A stretch of DNA of 64,000 bases from Symmachiella dynata (GCF_007747995.1 NZ_CP036276.1:5384001-5448000), one strand, 5' to 3'; counted from the first letter of the stretch, positions 53,924-63,515 are shown. Notes: a model not told the origin generated them from the letters alone. A program made the numbers and translations.

Positions 53924-56191
53924 ATGGACGCTCCTGTTCCTGCCTCCTCCCCCCCACCCACTCCCGCCAAAGAGACGCGTTCGTTCAACGTCGCCCTGAT
54001 TGGCAATCCCAATACCGGCAAAAGCACGCTGTTCAATTTGCTGTGCGGTTTGCAATCCCGCGTCGGCAATTTTCCCGGTGTAACGGTTGAGAAAAAAATC
54101 GGCCACGTCAAATGGCAGGGCCAACAATTCAATGTCATCGATTTGCCCGGAACCTACAGCCTCTCCCCGCGCACGTTGGACGAAATGGTTTCCGTCGACG
54201 TCCTGCTGGGTCGGCAAAAGGACGTGGGACATCCCGACGCCGTTGTCTGCATCGTCGATTCGTCGAATCTGGAACGGAACCTGTATCTGGTCAGCCAAGT
54301 TTTAGACATGCAGTTGCCGGTCGTTGTCGTACTAAACATGTGCGACGTCGCCCTGGCGCGGGGGACAACGATTGATGCGACGGAACTGTCGCAGCGCCTG
54401 GGAGTGCCGGTGGTCAAGGCTGAGGCGCATCGCGCGGTCGGGATCGACGATATTCGAAACGCCATCGCCGCCGCCGCGAAGTCTTCGCCCTCAGAAGCGA
54501 GGAAAAAGGTTTTCCCTGCAGAGTTCTACAGCGAGTGCGATCAGTTGGCGGCGCACCTCAATGCAGGTGGCGCAGCGGACGTTCCGGAGTTTTTGATTCA
54601 ACGGATGATTCTCGATCCGGGTGGTTGCGTCGAAGCGGAATATACGAAGAAGTGCGGCAACAATCTCCCCCAAGCCCTGGCCGAATGCCGCGAACGGCTG
54701 AAATCCGCCGGGCAAGCCGTACCAGCCATCGAGGCGCGGCAGCGGTATGCCTGGATTCGCGAAGTACTCGACGGAATTCACACGCGGCCCACCACGCGGT
54801 CAGTGACGTTTAGCGACAAACTGGACCGCGTGCTGACGCACAAACTTATCGGCGTGGGGATTTTTATCGCCTTGATGTTTGTCGTCTTCCAAGCAATTTA
54901 TGCCTGGGCCGGTCCGTTTATGGAGGTCATCGAAACAGCGCAAGGTTGGCTTGCCGATCTCGTCGCGATGACATTGGCCCCGGGACCGTTGCGCAGTTTG
55001 ATCAATGACGGCGTGATTGCCGGCGTGGGGGGCGTGATCGTGTTCCTGCCCCAAATTGTGTTTTTGTTTCTGTTCATCGCCATCCTGGAAGACTGCGGCT
55101 ATATGGCGCGCGCTGCCTTTTTGATGGATCGTTTGATGACCAAAGTCGGTCTGAGCGGCAAGTCGTTTGTTCCGTTGATGTCGTCGTTCGCCTGCGCGAT
55201 TCCGGGTGTGATGGCGACGCGGGTGATTGAGAATCGCCGCGACCGCATGGTGACGATTCTGGTGGCCCCCTTGATGAGTTGTTCGGCGCGTTTGCCGGTC
55301 TACATCTTACTGATCGCCGCCTTTATCCCCGCCGTCACGTTGTTCCAGGTCGGGCCGGAACTGAGCATTGGTGATTTCGTTTTGTGGTCAGGCCAAGTGA
55401 CGCTGCCCGGAGTGGTTTTGTTAGCGATGTCGTCACTGGGGGCGGTGATTGCCGTGCCGGTCGCGTGGATATTGAAAAAGACGATGTTTCGTGGTGAAAC
55501 TCCGCCGTTCATTATGGAGTTGCCGAGTTACAAATGGCCGTCGCCGCGCATCGTGTTTCATCGTGTCTACGATCGGGCCAAAGCCTTTGTGATGCGAGCC
55601 GGGACGTTAATCTTTGCGACGACCATCATTGTCTGGGCAGCAGGATACTTTCCGGGCGACCATACAGCCCAACACAAACTCGAAACGCAAATTGAGGCGC
55701 TCGACGATACTCCGGAAAACGAGGCCCAACTCGAACAACTCGTCAGCCAACACAACGCCGTCTCCGCCCAACTCATTGAAACCAGTTTTCTAGGTCGCGT
55801 GGGACACGCGATCGAACCGGCGGTCAAGCCGCTTGGCTGGGATTGGCGGATCGGCGTGGGAGCGGTCGCATCGTTTCCCGCACGAGAAGTGATCATCTCG
55901 ACATTGGGAACGATCTACAGCATGGGGGGCGATGTCGACGAGGAGAGCGAAGGCCTGAAAGAATCACTGCAACAAGCCCGTTGGCCCGACGGGCGAAACG
56001 TCTATAATGTCCCGGTTGCGCTGTCTATCATGGTTTTCTTTGCCTTGTGTGCTCAGTGCGGAGCGACGTTGATGGTGATTCGCCGTGAAACCAATAGCTG
56101 GTTTTGGCCGGTCTTTACCTTTGTCTACATGACAGCATTGGCCTATGTCGCCGCGTTACTGGTGTATCAGGTCGGGATGCGTTACTTTTAA
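53924..56191 (+). CDS. feoB: Ferrous iron transporter FeoB
   Basis: 755 aa. An N-terminal Pro-rich extension (about 1-20) precedes the G domain: G1 GNPNTGKST (27-35), G2 in GNFPGVTVE, G3 DLPG and G4 NMCD. The GDI helical region follows to about 290. The membrane domain contains the two Gate-type motifs; the conserved core is LEDCGYMARAAFLMDRLMTKVGLSGKSFVPLMSSFACAIPGVMATR. The protein imports Fe(II) across the inner membrane. Two feoA genes upstream complete the operon; no FeoC was found. Confidence 0.95.
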   Translation: MDAPVPASSPPPTPAKETRSFNVALIGNPNTGKSTLFNLLCGLQSRVGNFPGVTVEKKIGHVKWQGQQFNVIDLPGTYSLSPRTLDEMVSVDVLLGRQKDVGHPDAVVCIVDSSNLERNLYLVSQVLDMQLPVVVVLNMCDVALARGTTIDATELSQRLGVPVVKAEAHRAVGIDDIRNAIAAAAKSSPSEARKKVFPAEFYSECDQLAAHLNAGGAADVPEFLIQRMILDPGGCVEAEYTKKCGNNLPQALAECRERLKSAGQAVPAIEARQRYAWIREVLDGIHTRPTTRSVTFSDKLDRVLTHKLIGVGIFIALMFVVFQAIYAWAGPFMEVIETAQGWLADLVAMTLAPGPLRSLINDGVIAGVGGVIVFLPQIVFLFLFIAILEDCGYMARAAFLMDRLMTKVGLSGKSFVPLMSSFACAIPGVMATRVIENRRDRMVTILVAPLMSCSARLPVYILLIAAFIPAVTLFQVGPELSIGDFVLWSGQVTLPGVVLLAMSSLGAVIAVPVAWILKKTMFRGETPPFIMELPSYKWPSPRIVFHRVYDRAKAFVMRAGTLIFATTIIVWAAGYFPGDHTAQHKLETQIEALDDTPENEAQLEQLVSQHNAVSAQLIETSFLGRVGHAIEPAVKPLGWDWRIGVGAVASFPAREVIISTLGTIYSMGGDVDEESEGLKESLQQARWPDGRNVYNVPVALSIMVFFALCAQCGATLMVIRRETNSWFWPVFTFVYMTALAYVAALLVYQVGMRYF

Positions 56192-56295
56192 CGGAGGTGA
56201 TTGTCCGTTAATCTATGCACCGCGCCGTATTTCCCGCCGTGGGACAGGAATGACACGGACGAATTTTGCTGTCGTGGGATACGGAGGCAAAGCAA

Positions 56296-57924
56296 TTGAA
56301 ACTTCTGCGTGAGCTAAGTCGGTTGCAGGCGGAGCGGGGCTATCTCGACGAAGATTGCCTGCGGGATCTCGCGCGCCGCGAAAATATACCGCTGTATCGA
56401 CTGCAAGGATTGGTCTCGTTTTATCCACACTTTCGCCGGACACCCCCTCCCCGCGCCGCTGTGCATGTCTGTCGCGACCTCTCCTGTCGGATGGCCGGAG
56501 GCGTTGAACGGTTCGCTCAACTCAAATCGGCCTGCGACGCACAGGACGACCTCGAGATTCACGAAGTCTCTTGCCTGGGCCGCTGCGAACGCGCGCCGGC
56601 GGCTTCGCTGAATGACGCCCCCATCAGCAATTCCGATCTCGACGCGTTTTTAGAAGACTTTGCCGGTAGTCCCTTGCCCGACCGCTCGCCAGTCACAACC
56701 GCAGCGCGTGACTGGAAATGCGATCCCTATCCAGATGCAACTCATCGCTATGGCACCGTGCAACGTTTCTTGAGCGACGCGGAAGATATTCCGCGGATCT
56801 GCATTGAACGCTTGAAACAATCGAAACTCAAAGGCATGGGGGGCGCGGGCTTTCCGACCGGACTCAAGTGGGAACTCGTCTCGCAAGAAACCGAACCGGT
56901 CAAATACGTCATCTGCAATGCCGATGAAAGCGAACCGGGCACGTTCAAGGATCGCGTGATCTTAGAACAACTGCCGCACCTGATCATCGAAGGCATGTTG
57001 CTGGCAGCGCTGACGATCGGTGCGGAGCAAGGCATTGTCTATATCCGGCACGAATACGGCCCGGAGCGCGAGAAGCTGCAAACGGCCATTAACGATGCCT
57101 ACAACTGCGGAATACTTGGTGCCAACGCCGCGGGTAGCGGTCGGAAGTTTGACATCGAGATATTTGTATCGCCGGGCGGCTATATTCTGGGTGAAGAAAC
57201 CGCGCTGCTGGAAGCCCTGGAGGACAAACGGGGCGAACCACGGATCCGCCCCCCCTACCCCGGCACGCACGGACTGTGGGGTAAGCCAACGTTGATCAAT
57301 AATGTCGAAACCTTCGCACTCGCCACGTCAATCATCGCCCAAGGCAACGACTGGTGGCAGGCACAAGGCGCGGGCGACTATGCGGGACTGAAGTTCTTCT
57401 CCATCTCCGGCGACGTTGCTGAACCGGGCGTTTACGAAGTTCCCCACGGCATCCCCATCGCCGAACTGATTGCCCGCGCCGGGGGCATAAAAGACGACCG
57501 CCCTCTCAAAGCAGTCCTACCGGGTGGGGCGAGTTCTAATTTTCTTCCCGCCGAGCACATCGATACACCACTCGACTTCGACGCCCTACGCAACGTTGGC
57601 AGTATGTTGGGATCGGGCGCCGTCGTTGTAATCGCTGAAGGCCGCAATTTGTTTGACCTGGGGCTAAGCATCACACGTTTCTTTCGCAACGAATCGTGCG
57701 GCAAATGCGTCCCTTGTCGCATCGGTAGTGAAAAGGCGGTGCGGATGTTGGAACAGGTGCAGTCCGGAGCACTGGATGCGGCCAGCTTGGATATCATGCC
57801 GGAGTTGTCAGAGACGTTGTTGCAAACCTCGATTTGCGGATTGGGACAAGTCGCCTTGGGACCGATGAACTCCGTCTTGGAGCGATTTCCGCAAGACGTT
57901 CCGGCAGGGAAGGAGACGCCATGA
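56296..57924 (+). CDS. NAD-type formate dehydrogenase subunit, NuoE-NuoF fusion
   Basis: 542 aa from the TTG at 56296, chosen because GGAGG lies 8 nt upstream; a TTG at 56266 is weaker. The N-terminal part (about 1-130) is a NuoE/FdsG-like thioredoxin-fold domain with [2Fe-2S] ligands C59, C64, C93 and C97. The NuoF/FdsB part follows: GMGGAGFPTGLKW (180-192) for the nucleotide and FMN site, NADESEPGTFKDR, and a [4Fe-4S] site at C468, C471, C474 and C514. It would pass electrons from formate to NAD. It overlaps the next gene by 4 nt (ATGA). Confidence 0.9.
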   Translation: MKLLRELSRLQAERGYLDEDCLRDLARRENIPLYRLQGLVSFYPHFRRTPPPRAAVHVCRDLSCRMAGGVERFAQLKSACDAQDDLEIHEVSCLGRCERAPAASLNDAPISNSDLDAFLEDFAGSPLPDRSPVTTAARDWKCDPYPDATHRYGTVQRFLSDAEDIPRICIERLKQSKLKGMGGAGFPTGLKWELVSQETEPVKYVICNADESEPGTFKDRVILEQLPHLIIEGMLLAALTIGAEQGIVYIRHEYGPEREKLQTAINDAYNCGILGANAAGSGRKFDIEIFVSPGGYILGEETALLEALEDKRGEPRIRPPYPGTHGLWGKPTLINNVETFALATSIIAQGNDWWQAQGAGDYAGLKFFSISGDVAEPGVYEVPHGIPIAELIARAGGIKDDRPLKAVLPGGASSNFLPAEHIDTPLDFDALRNVGSMLGSGAVVVIAEGRNLFDLGLSITRFFRNESCGKCVPCRIGSEKAVRMLEQVQSGALDAASLDIMPELSETLLQTSICGLGQVALGPMNSVLERFPQDVPAGKETP

Positions 57925-60746
57925 GTCATACAACCACCGCAGATCAAATTGAACTCACGATCGACGGGCAATCCGTATCGGTTCCGCACGGCACATCCAT
58001 CTATGAAGCCGCAACCGGTCTCGGCATCGAGATTCCCGCGCTGTGTCATTCGCCCCGCATGGATCCGGTTGGTGTCTGCCGCATGTGTGTCGTCGACGTC
58101 GGCGCCCGCACCTTGACCCCCTCCTGCGCTCGCCCTTGCGAAGCCGGCATGCAGGTTGAAACGTCGAGCCCCAAGGTCGAAAAACATCGCCGCATGCTCA
58201 CGCAATTGCTTGTCGAAGAGATTGCTGAAGCCGATCCGACAACGTTTTCCAAAAAACATTGCGACGTAACAGCATTGGCAAACAAATACAAAATCGCTGC
58301 CGATCCGCCGCAAAACGCCCATTTCCATGACAACCGTTTTCAGGACCATTCCTCGCCGGTGATTGCCGTCGACCACCACGCGTGCATACTGTGCGACCGC
58401 TGCATTCGCGCCTGCGATGACATCCAGTCGAACGAGGTCATCGGCCGCACCGGCAAGGGACACTCGGCGCGAATTGCCTTTGATCTCGACGTTCCTATGG
58501 GAGAGAGTACCTGTGTTTCCTGCGGGGAATGCGCGGCCGTCTGCCCCACAAACGCCCTGACCCACAAGCCGGTCACCTTACCGATTGTCGATGCTGTTGA
58601 TGTGCGGGATGTCGACTCAGTCTGTCCCTATTGCGGCGTCGGTTGTGCGGTCACAGTTCATGCGACGGACGATACAATCCTGGCCGTGAGCGGACGCGAA
58701 AGCCCCGTCAACCACGAACGATTGTGCGTGAAGGGCCGTTACGGCTGGGACTATGCGCTGCATCCTCAACGTTTGACAAAACCGTTGATCCGCCGTGAAG
58801 AGTATTATCCCAAAGGCCCGCTATCGCCGGAAGTACAAGACTCCGATTCCCGCACCAAGTCGAAATCCAAGCCGGGCGGCATCGTCGATTATGACACCGT
58901 GCTGCCAGCATTTCGTGAAGCAACGTGGGACGAAGCCTTGGATCTCGTTGCCAGCCGATTTAAAGCCATCCGCGATGAACGTGGGGGAGACGCCCTAGCT
59001 GGATTTGGTTCTGCTAAGTGTTCCAACGAAGAAGCGTATCTGTTTCAAAAACTGATTCGCGCCGTGTTCCGCACGAACAACGTCGACCATTGCACCCGGT
59101 TGTGCCATGCCTCATCGGTGGCCGCACTGATGGAGACGATTGGTTCGGGAGCCGTCACGAACGTCTTCGCCGACGTAGCCCGCGCCGATGTTGCTCTGCT
59201 GACCGGTTCACATGCGGGCGCCAATCATCCCGTGGCGGCGACTTTCATGAAAGAAGCGGTCAAAAATGGGACCAAGCTGATTGTGGTCGACGTCCGTCGC
59301 CATGACCTGGTCGACTTCGCCACGCATTTCGCACAGATTCACTCCGGTTCGGACGTCGCCTTCTACAACGCGGTGATGCACGTGTTGATCACCGAAGACT
59401 TGGTCGACCACGATTTCATCAAGGCCCGCACCGAAGGTTTTCCCGAGCTACGAGAATTGGTCCTCCGTGACTTTTCCCCGGAACAAACCGAACCGATGTG
59501 TGGTGTTGCAGCTGAAGAGATCCGCGAGATCGCCCGCACCATTGGACGTGCGGGAAGCATGCTGGTCTTTTGGGGCATGGGAATTGCGCAACATACCACT
59601 GGCACCGACAATGCCCGCTGCTTGATTTCGTTGTGTCTGATGACCGGCAACATGGGCCGACCGGGGACCGGGCTACATCCGCTCCGGGGGCAAAACAATG
59701 TCCAAGGCGCCAGTGATGCTGGCTTGATTCCCATGGTGTATCCCGACTACCAGCCGGTGACGAACAAGGACATCCGCCAGAAATTTGAACAAGCGTGGGG
59801 CGTGGAACTCAGTCCCGATCCCGGTTTGACGGTCGTGGAGATTACGCACGCGGCGCTGCAAGGTGACATTGCCGGGATGTATGTCCTGGGCGAAAATCCC
59901 TTCGTCTCTGACCCCAACACCAACAAGGTCCGCGGCGCGCTGGCGAACCTCGACTTTTTGGTGGTGCAGGATATCTTTCTGACCGAAACCGCTGAGTTCG
60001 CCGATGTGATTCTGCCGGCCTCAAGTTATTTCGAAAAGACCGGCACGTTCACCAACACCGACCGCCGCGTTCAAGTCGGCCGACAGGTCTTGGATCCGCC
60101 TGGGGAAGCCCGCGCCGATTGGCAGATCACCGCCGAAATCGCCAGCCGCATGGGTTATCCGATGGACTACGCCTCGCCGGCCGAAATCTTTGAGGAGTTC
60201 GCCGGGCTGACGAAAAACTATCAGAGGCTAACACACGAACGTTTAGGAGCAACCGGCAAACTTTGGCCCTGCACGCATCCCGAAACCGAAGACGGCGCGC
60301 AGATTCTGTTTGGCGATAAATTCCCCACGCCCAATGGACGGGGCAAATTTGTCCCTTGCCCGTTTTTGCCGGCCGATGAGTTACCCAATGACGAATACCC
60401 ATTTGTACTCACCACTGGACGCGTGCTGGAGCACTGGCATACCGGCACGATGACGCGTCGCAGTCGGGCACTCAATGCACTCCAGCCCGACGCCTTTGTC
60501 GTCGTGCATCCCCAGGATTTATCACAACTGGGAATCAGCGGTGAGGAACTGGTCCGCGTCTCCTCACGGCGGGGGACGATTGTCCTAGCCGCCCGTAGCG
60601 ACAATACGGTCTCTCCCGGGACGATCTTCATCCCCTTCCATTTCCGCGAAGCGGCTGCGAATGTACTTACGACTGACGCGTTGGATCCCTACGGCAAGAT
60701 CCCGGAATTCAAGTTCTGCGCGGTAAAAATCGACGCGGCTGTCTGA
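57921..60746 (+). CDS. Formate dehydrogenase molybdenum subunit, Cys type
   Basis: 941 aa from the ATG at 57921 (AAGGAG upstream). N-terminal [2Fe-2S] ligands are C42, C53, C56 and C69. The usual His-Cys3 [4Fe-4S] motif is degenerate at 101-125, where only H113-C114 remain. Two ferredoxin-type clusters follow (C155/C158/C161/C165 and C198/C201/C204/C208). The molybdopterin domain starts with C235/C238/C242/C269. The catalytic site HCTRLCHASS has Cys395 at the place of the selenocysteine of E. coli FdhF. The enzyme oxidises formate to CO2, or the reverse, in the cytoplasm. It pairs with the NuoE-NuoF fusion upstream. Confidence 0.92.
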   Translation: MSHTTTADQIELTIDGQSVSVPHGTSIYEAATGLGIEIPALCHSPRMDPVGVCRMCVVDVGARTLTPSCARPCEAGMQVETSSPKVEKHRRMLTQLLVEEIAEADPTTFSKKHCDVTALANKYKIAADPPQNAHFHDNRFQDHSSPVIAVDHHACILCDRCIRACDDIQSNEVIGRTGKGHSARIAFDLDVPMGESTCVSCGECAAVCPTNALTHKPVTLPIVDAVDVRDVDSVCPYCGVGCAVTVHATDDTILAVSGRESPVNHERLCVKGRYGWDYALHPQRLTKPLIRREEYYPKGPLSPEVQDSDSRTKSKSKPGGIVDYDTVLPAFREATWDEALDLVASRFKAIRDERGGDALAGFGSAKCSNEEAYLFQKLIRAVFRTNNVDHCTRLCHASSVAALMETIGSGAVTNVFADVARADVALLTGSHAGANHPVAATFMKEAVKNGTKLIVVDVRRHDLVDFATHFAQIHSGSDVAFYNAVMHVLITEDLVDHDFIKARTEGFPELRELVLRDFSPEQTEPMCGVAAEEIREIARTIGRAGSMLVFWGMGIAQHTTGTDNARCLISLCLMTGNMGRPGTGLHPLRGQNNVQGASDAGLIPMVYPDYQPVTNKDIRQKFEQAWGVELSPDPGLTVVEITHAALQGDIAGMYVLGENPFVSDPNTNKVRGALANLDFLVVQDIFLTETAEFADVILPASSYFEKTGTFTNTDRRVQVGRQVLDPPGEARADWQITAEIASRMGYPMDYASPAEIFEEFAGLTKNYQRLTHERLGATGKLWPCTHPETEDGAQILFGDKFPTPNGRGKFVPCPFLPADELPNDEYPFVLTTGRVLEHWHTGTMTRRSRALNALQPDAFVVVHPQDLSQLGISGEELVRVSSRRGTIVLAARSDNTVSPGTIFIPFHFREAAANVLTTDALDPYGKIPEFKFCAVKIDAAV

Positions 60747-60944
60747 CAATCGGCCGCCGAATTGACACGAGCGGTTTTGCCGCCAAGATTTCCGCCGCAT
60801 CGGCGAAACCTCCTTATTTGGATCGCAATGCATTGTTGAATGCAACGGTCAGATTGTCCGCTTATCCGCTAGAGTCGAAACTCCAGCAGTTGACCGCCGG
60901 ATGCCGACAGAAGCCACACTGGAGACAATAGCAAAAATCCCCAA

Positions 60945-60973
60945 TTGGCAGTCTGCACGTTCGACGGTATGCT
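60945..60973 (+). promoter_or_regulatory. Sigma70-type promoter for the response-regulator gene
   Basis: TTGGCA (5/6 to TTGACA) is followed after exactly 17 nt by TATGCT (4/6 to TATAAT), giving a leader of about 50 nt before 61033. Confidence 0.48.
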
Positions 60974-61032
60974 ATAGGTTGAACCCGAAATCAGCAGCAC
61001 GGTTGCAAATCTAGGAGCAGGAGGCGAGCCGC

Positions 61033-61980
61033 ATGTCCACAGCTGTCTCAACAAAAGTCCTCGTTGTCGACGATTCCGAAATGGATCGACGGTTGGCGGG
61101 GGGACTGTTGGGCAAAGTCGAAGGCTGGGATATTCTGTATGCCAAAGATGGCGGCGAAGCCCTCAGTAGTATCGCTGCGGATCTGCCGGACATTGTTGTG
61201 ACCGACTTGGTGATGCCGGGAATGACCGGGTTGGAACTGATCGAATCGATCAAAGACGACCACCCGTTGATTCCGGTCGTGCTGATGACTGGCAAAGGCA
61301 GCGAACAAATTGCCGCCCAAGTTCTCAAACAAGGGGCTTCGAGTTACGTTCCCAAAAGCCGTCTGGCCGAAGACCTCCGCGAAACCGTACACCATTTGTT
61401 AACCGCTGCCCGCGAAGACCGTGTGCATTCCCGGTTGATGCATTATCTGGCCCAAAGCGATTCCGTGTTTGTATTACGGAATGACCTGGCGCAAATCCGC
61501 TTGCTGGCCGGTTACTTCCAACAATTGCTGCGTTGTTTGCCGTTGGGCGATCAGTCCGAACGACTGCGCGTCGGTGTGGCGATCGAAGAGGCACTGAACA
61601 ATGCGTACTTCCACGGCAATCTTGAAGTCGGTGGCACGATCACGGAAGTCGATCGGCGAAAATATGCCGAACTCGCGCAGACCCGCAGTTTTACCCACCC
61701 GTATCGTGATCGCAAAATCTACGTCCGTGCGGAGATCTCGCGCGAAAAAGCCACGTTCGTCATCCGCGACGAAGGCCCTGGTTTCGACTTCGCGCAACTG
61801 CTTGATGCAGGCGACATCGTCGAACAGGAACAATTCCGCGGCCGCGGCATCGTGTTGATGCGGACGATCATGGATGAAGTCACGTATAACGAATGCGGCA
61901 ACGAAGTCACGATCGTCAAACACAAAGTCGCCGAGGATTTTGACAACGACGACGGTGGCGACGACGACGTCGACGATTGA
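61033..61980 (+). CDS. Response regulator fused to RsbW-like kinase domain
   Basis: 315 aa; AGGAGG lies 8 nt upstream. The receiver domain (1-125) has acidic pair D13/D14, phosphorylation site D58 in VVTDLVMPGMTG, T86 and K108. The second domain (about 140-300) is a GHKL ATPase of the anti-sigma type: N box GVAIEEALNNAYFHGN (181-196), G1 box RDEGPGFD (245-252) and G2 region FRGRGIVLMRTIMDEV (268-283). This order suggests a phosphorylation-controlled anti-sigma kinase. The tail (300-315) is a run of Asp with little else. No sigma or anti-anti-sigma gene is adjacent. Confidence 0.9.
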   Translation: MSTAVSTKVLVVDDSEMDRRLAGGLLGKVEGWDILYAKDGGEALSSIAADLPDIVVTDLVMPGMTGLELIESIKDDHPLIPVVLMTGKGSEQIAAQVLKQGASSYVPKSRLAEDLRETVHHLLTAAREDRVHSRLMHYLAQSDSVFVLRNDLAQIRLLAGYFQQLLRCLPLGDQSERLRVGVAIEEALNNAYFHGNLEVGGTITEVDRRKYAELAQTRSFTHPYRDRKIYVRAEISREKATFVIRDEGPGFDFAQLLDAGDIVEQEQFRGRGIVLMRTIMDEVTYNECGNEVTIVKHKVAEDFDNDDGGDDDVDD

Positions 61981-62023
61981 TCAGTACGCCGGACGTGTCT
62001 TGCAGGCCGCTGCAGACCATTGC

Positions 62024-63367
62024 TTAGGCCGCGCGGCGCTTGTTTTTGTCACCAGACCGTGTCGACAACGGGATCGGACCGTCATCGAGGTTCCGTCGAT
62101 AATTCACGAACCGCATCGTCATCGCATGCAGCGCCGGCACGGCGAACCAGCTGAACAGCAATAACCCCGCCCACAAATTCACGCCGATCGCCCGGCTGAA
62201 TTTGCTACCGATCAAACACTCCGCCGCGAACCATGCACCGATGACAAACATCGCCATCCGCGGACGATGCGGCCGTTGCCGCACAACGCACGCCAACGGA
62301 AAAAATGCCCACACCAAATAGTGTGTCCAGACCATGGGGCTTGTCAGAAAAAACCAACTGCAAACCATTCCCAACTCCCGGGCATCGCGGGAAATACCGC
62401 CCCCGGTCTCCGCCACAGGCAGCAAACGCGGCAATTGCCGTCGTCGGTTGAGGCGCAAGCCACACAGTGCGGCAATTCCCAGACCGGCGAAAAACAGCGT
62501 CGCTCCAGTCCGTGCCCGTCGCCACGTTGCCGCATCACACTTCAGTAGGTTCACTTGAAATCGATCGCCATACCACTTGGCCGGCACATCCATCATCACC
62601 CGTGCCAAGACAGCATGCACAGCTTGGTTGTTGTACCGCGCGGTGCAGCGCATCGACCGCGGAAACGCCGGATCCTCGAGTCGATCCTGATCCGCACGCG
62701 TGACGAACCGGCCCCAACTGTGGTACCAACCCACGTTGGTTTCGTAGCCAAAAAACAACGTCCCCAGCCCGCCCGCCACGAAAACAATCGTCGCGAGAAA
62801 ACCGGCGCACACCTTCCACCGCAACCGCAATGCAAACGGCACCAAAAACAGCACCGGATACACCTTGATCGCCGTCGCCAACCCGATCAAGCAACCGCCA
62901 CGAAACTCGCGTCCTTGCCGCGCAAAGGTATATGCTCCCAGCACCAAACACATCAAAATCAGGGTGTTTTGCCCCAGCGTTAACGTCCCCAGAAAAAACG
63001 GAGCAACGCCGACCACCGGGATCCACAGCTGCGCGTAATCCGGCGGCGGGAGATTCAACAACCCGATCGTCAGCCGCACAATGCCCCACGCGCAGCCAAT
63101 ATTGATCAAATAAATCACCAGCGCCGCCCCCCACAACGGCAGCGCGCCCAGCGGAGCGAACAGCACATAGAACGAAGGAGCGTAGGGGTCTTCGGGGTCG
63201 GGGCGATTCTCCACCGACGGCTGCTGCCAGTTTGCCACCCAAACGGCATGAAACCCCCGCAAGTCGCTGCTGGAACGCTCAGTCCGCACCGTGATCACAA
63301 TGCCGCCGACAGCAATCGCAGCGATAAGAATTAGGCGTTGGCGAATTTGAGCAGACGAGGCATCCAT
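62024..63367 (-). CDS. GT87-type (DUF2029) membrane glycosyltransferase
   Basis: 447 aa with about ten membrane segments. DUF2029/GT87 features are visible: a first periplasmic loop with a PEDPYAPSFYVLFAPLGALP stretch (about 58-77), LGQNTLILMCLVLGAYTFARQG near 135-155 and IGLATAIKVYPVLFLVPFALRLRWK near 162-186. Polyprenyl-phosphate-mannose-dependent GT-C enzymes add sugars on the outer face of the membrane; the acceptor here is unknown. It is convergent with the response-regulator gene. Confidence 0.85.
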   Translation of the reverse strand: MDASSAQIRQRLILIAAIAVGGIVITVRTERSSSDLRGFHAVWVANWQQPSVENRPDPEDPYAPSFYVLFAPLGALPLWGAALVIYLINIGCAWGIVRLTIGLLNLPPPDYAQLWIPVVGVAPFFLGTLTLGQNTLILMCLVLGAYTFARQGREFRGGCLIGLATAIKVYPVLFLVPFALRLRWKVCAGFLATIVFVAGGLGTLFFGYETNVGWYHSWGRFVTRADQDRLEDPAFPRSMRCTARYNNQAVHAVLARVMMDVPAKWYGDRFQVNLLKCDAATWRRARTGATLFFAGLGIAALCGLRLNRRRQLPRLLPVAETGGGISRDARELGMVCSWFFLTSPMVWTHYLVWAFFPLACVVRQRPHRPRMAMFVIGAWFAAECLIGSKFSRAIGVNLWAGLLLFSWFAVPALHAMTMRFVNYRRNLDDGPIPLSTRSGDKNKRRAA

Positions 63368-63386
63368 GCCGGTTTCTCTATAAGTT

Positions 63387-63462
63387 GTTTCAAAACCCTC
63401 TGACGCGTCCCACTGAGATCAATCATTAAGTTTCGGGAACAAGCACAACCGGGTTTTGAAAC
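63387..63462. repeat. 12-bp inverted repeat upstream of the GT87 gene
   Basis: GTTTCAAAACCC (63387-63398) and GGGTTTTGAAAC (63451-63462) are perfect inverted copies 52 nt apart. The right copy lies inside a second short palindrome (AACCGG/CCGGTT, 63447-63467). Confidence 0.55.
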
Positions 63463-63491
63463 CGGTTCCAATGCGAATGCGGCATCATGGG

Positions 63492-63515
63492 AGGGCGAAG
63501 CTCCTGCTGAGCCGC
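63492..63515. repeat. GGCGAAGC dispersed palindrome, copy 2
   Basis: 24 bp identical to 44434-44457, same orientation. See that copy for the fold. Confidence 0.72.
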
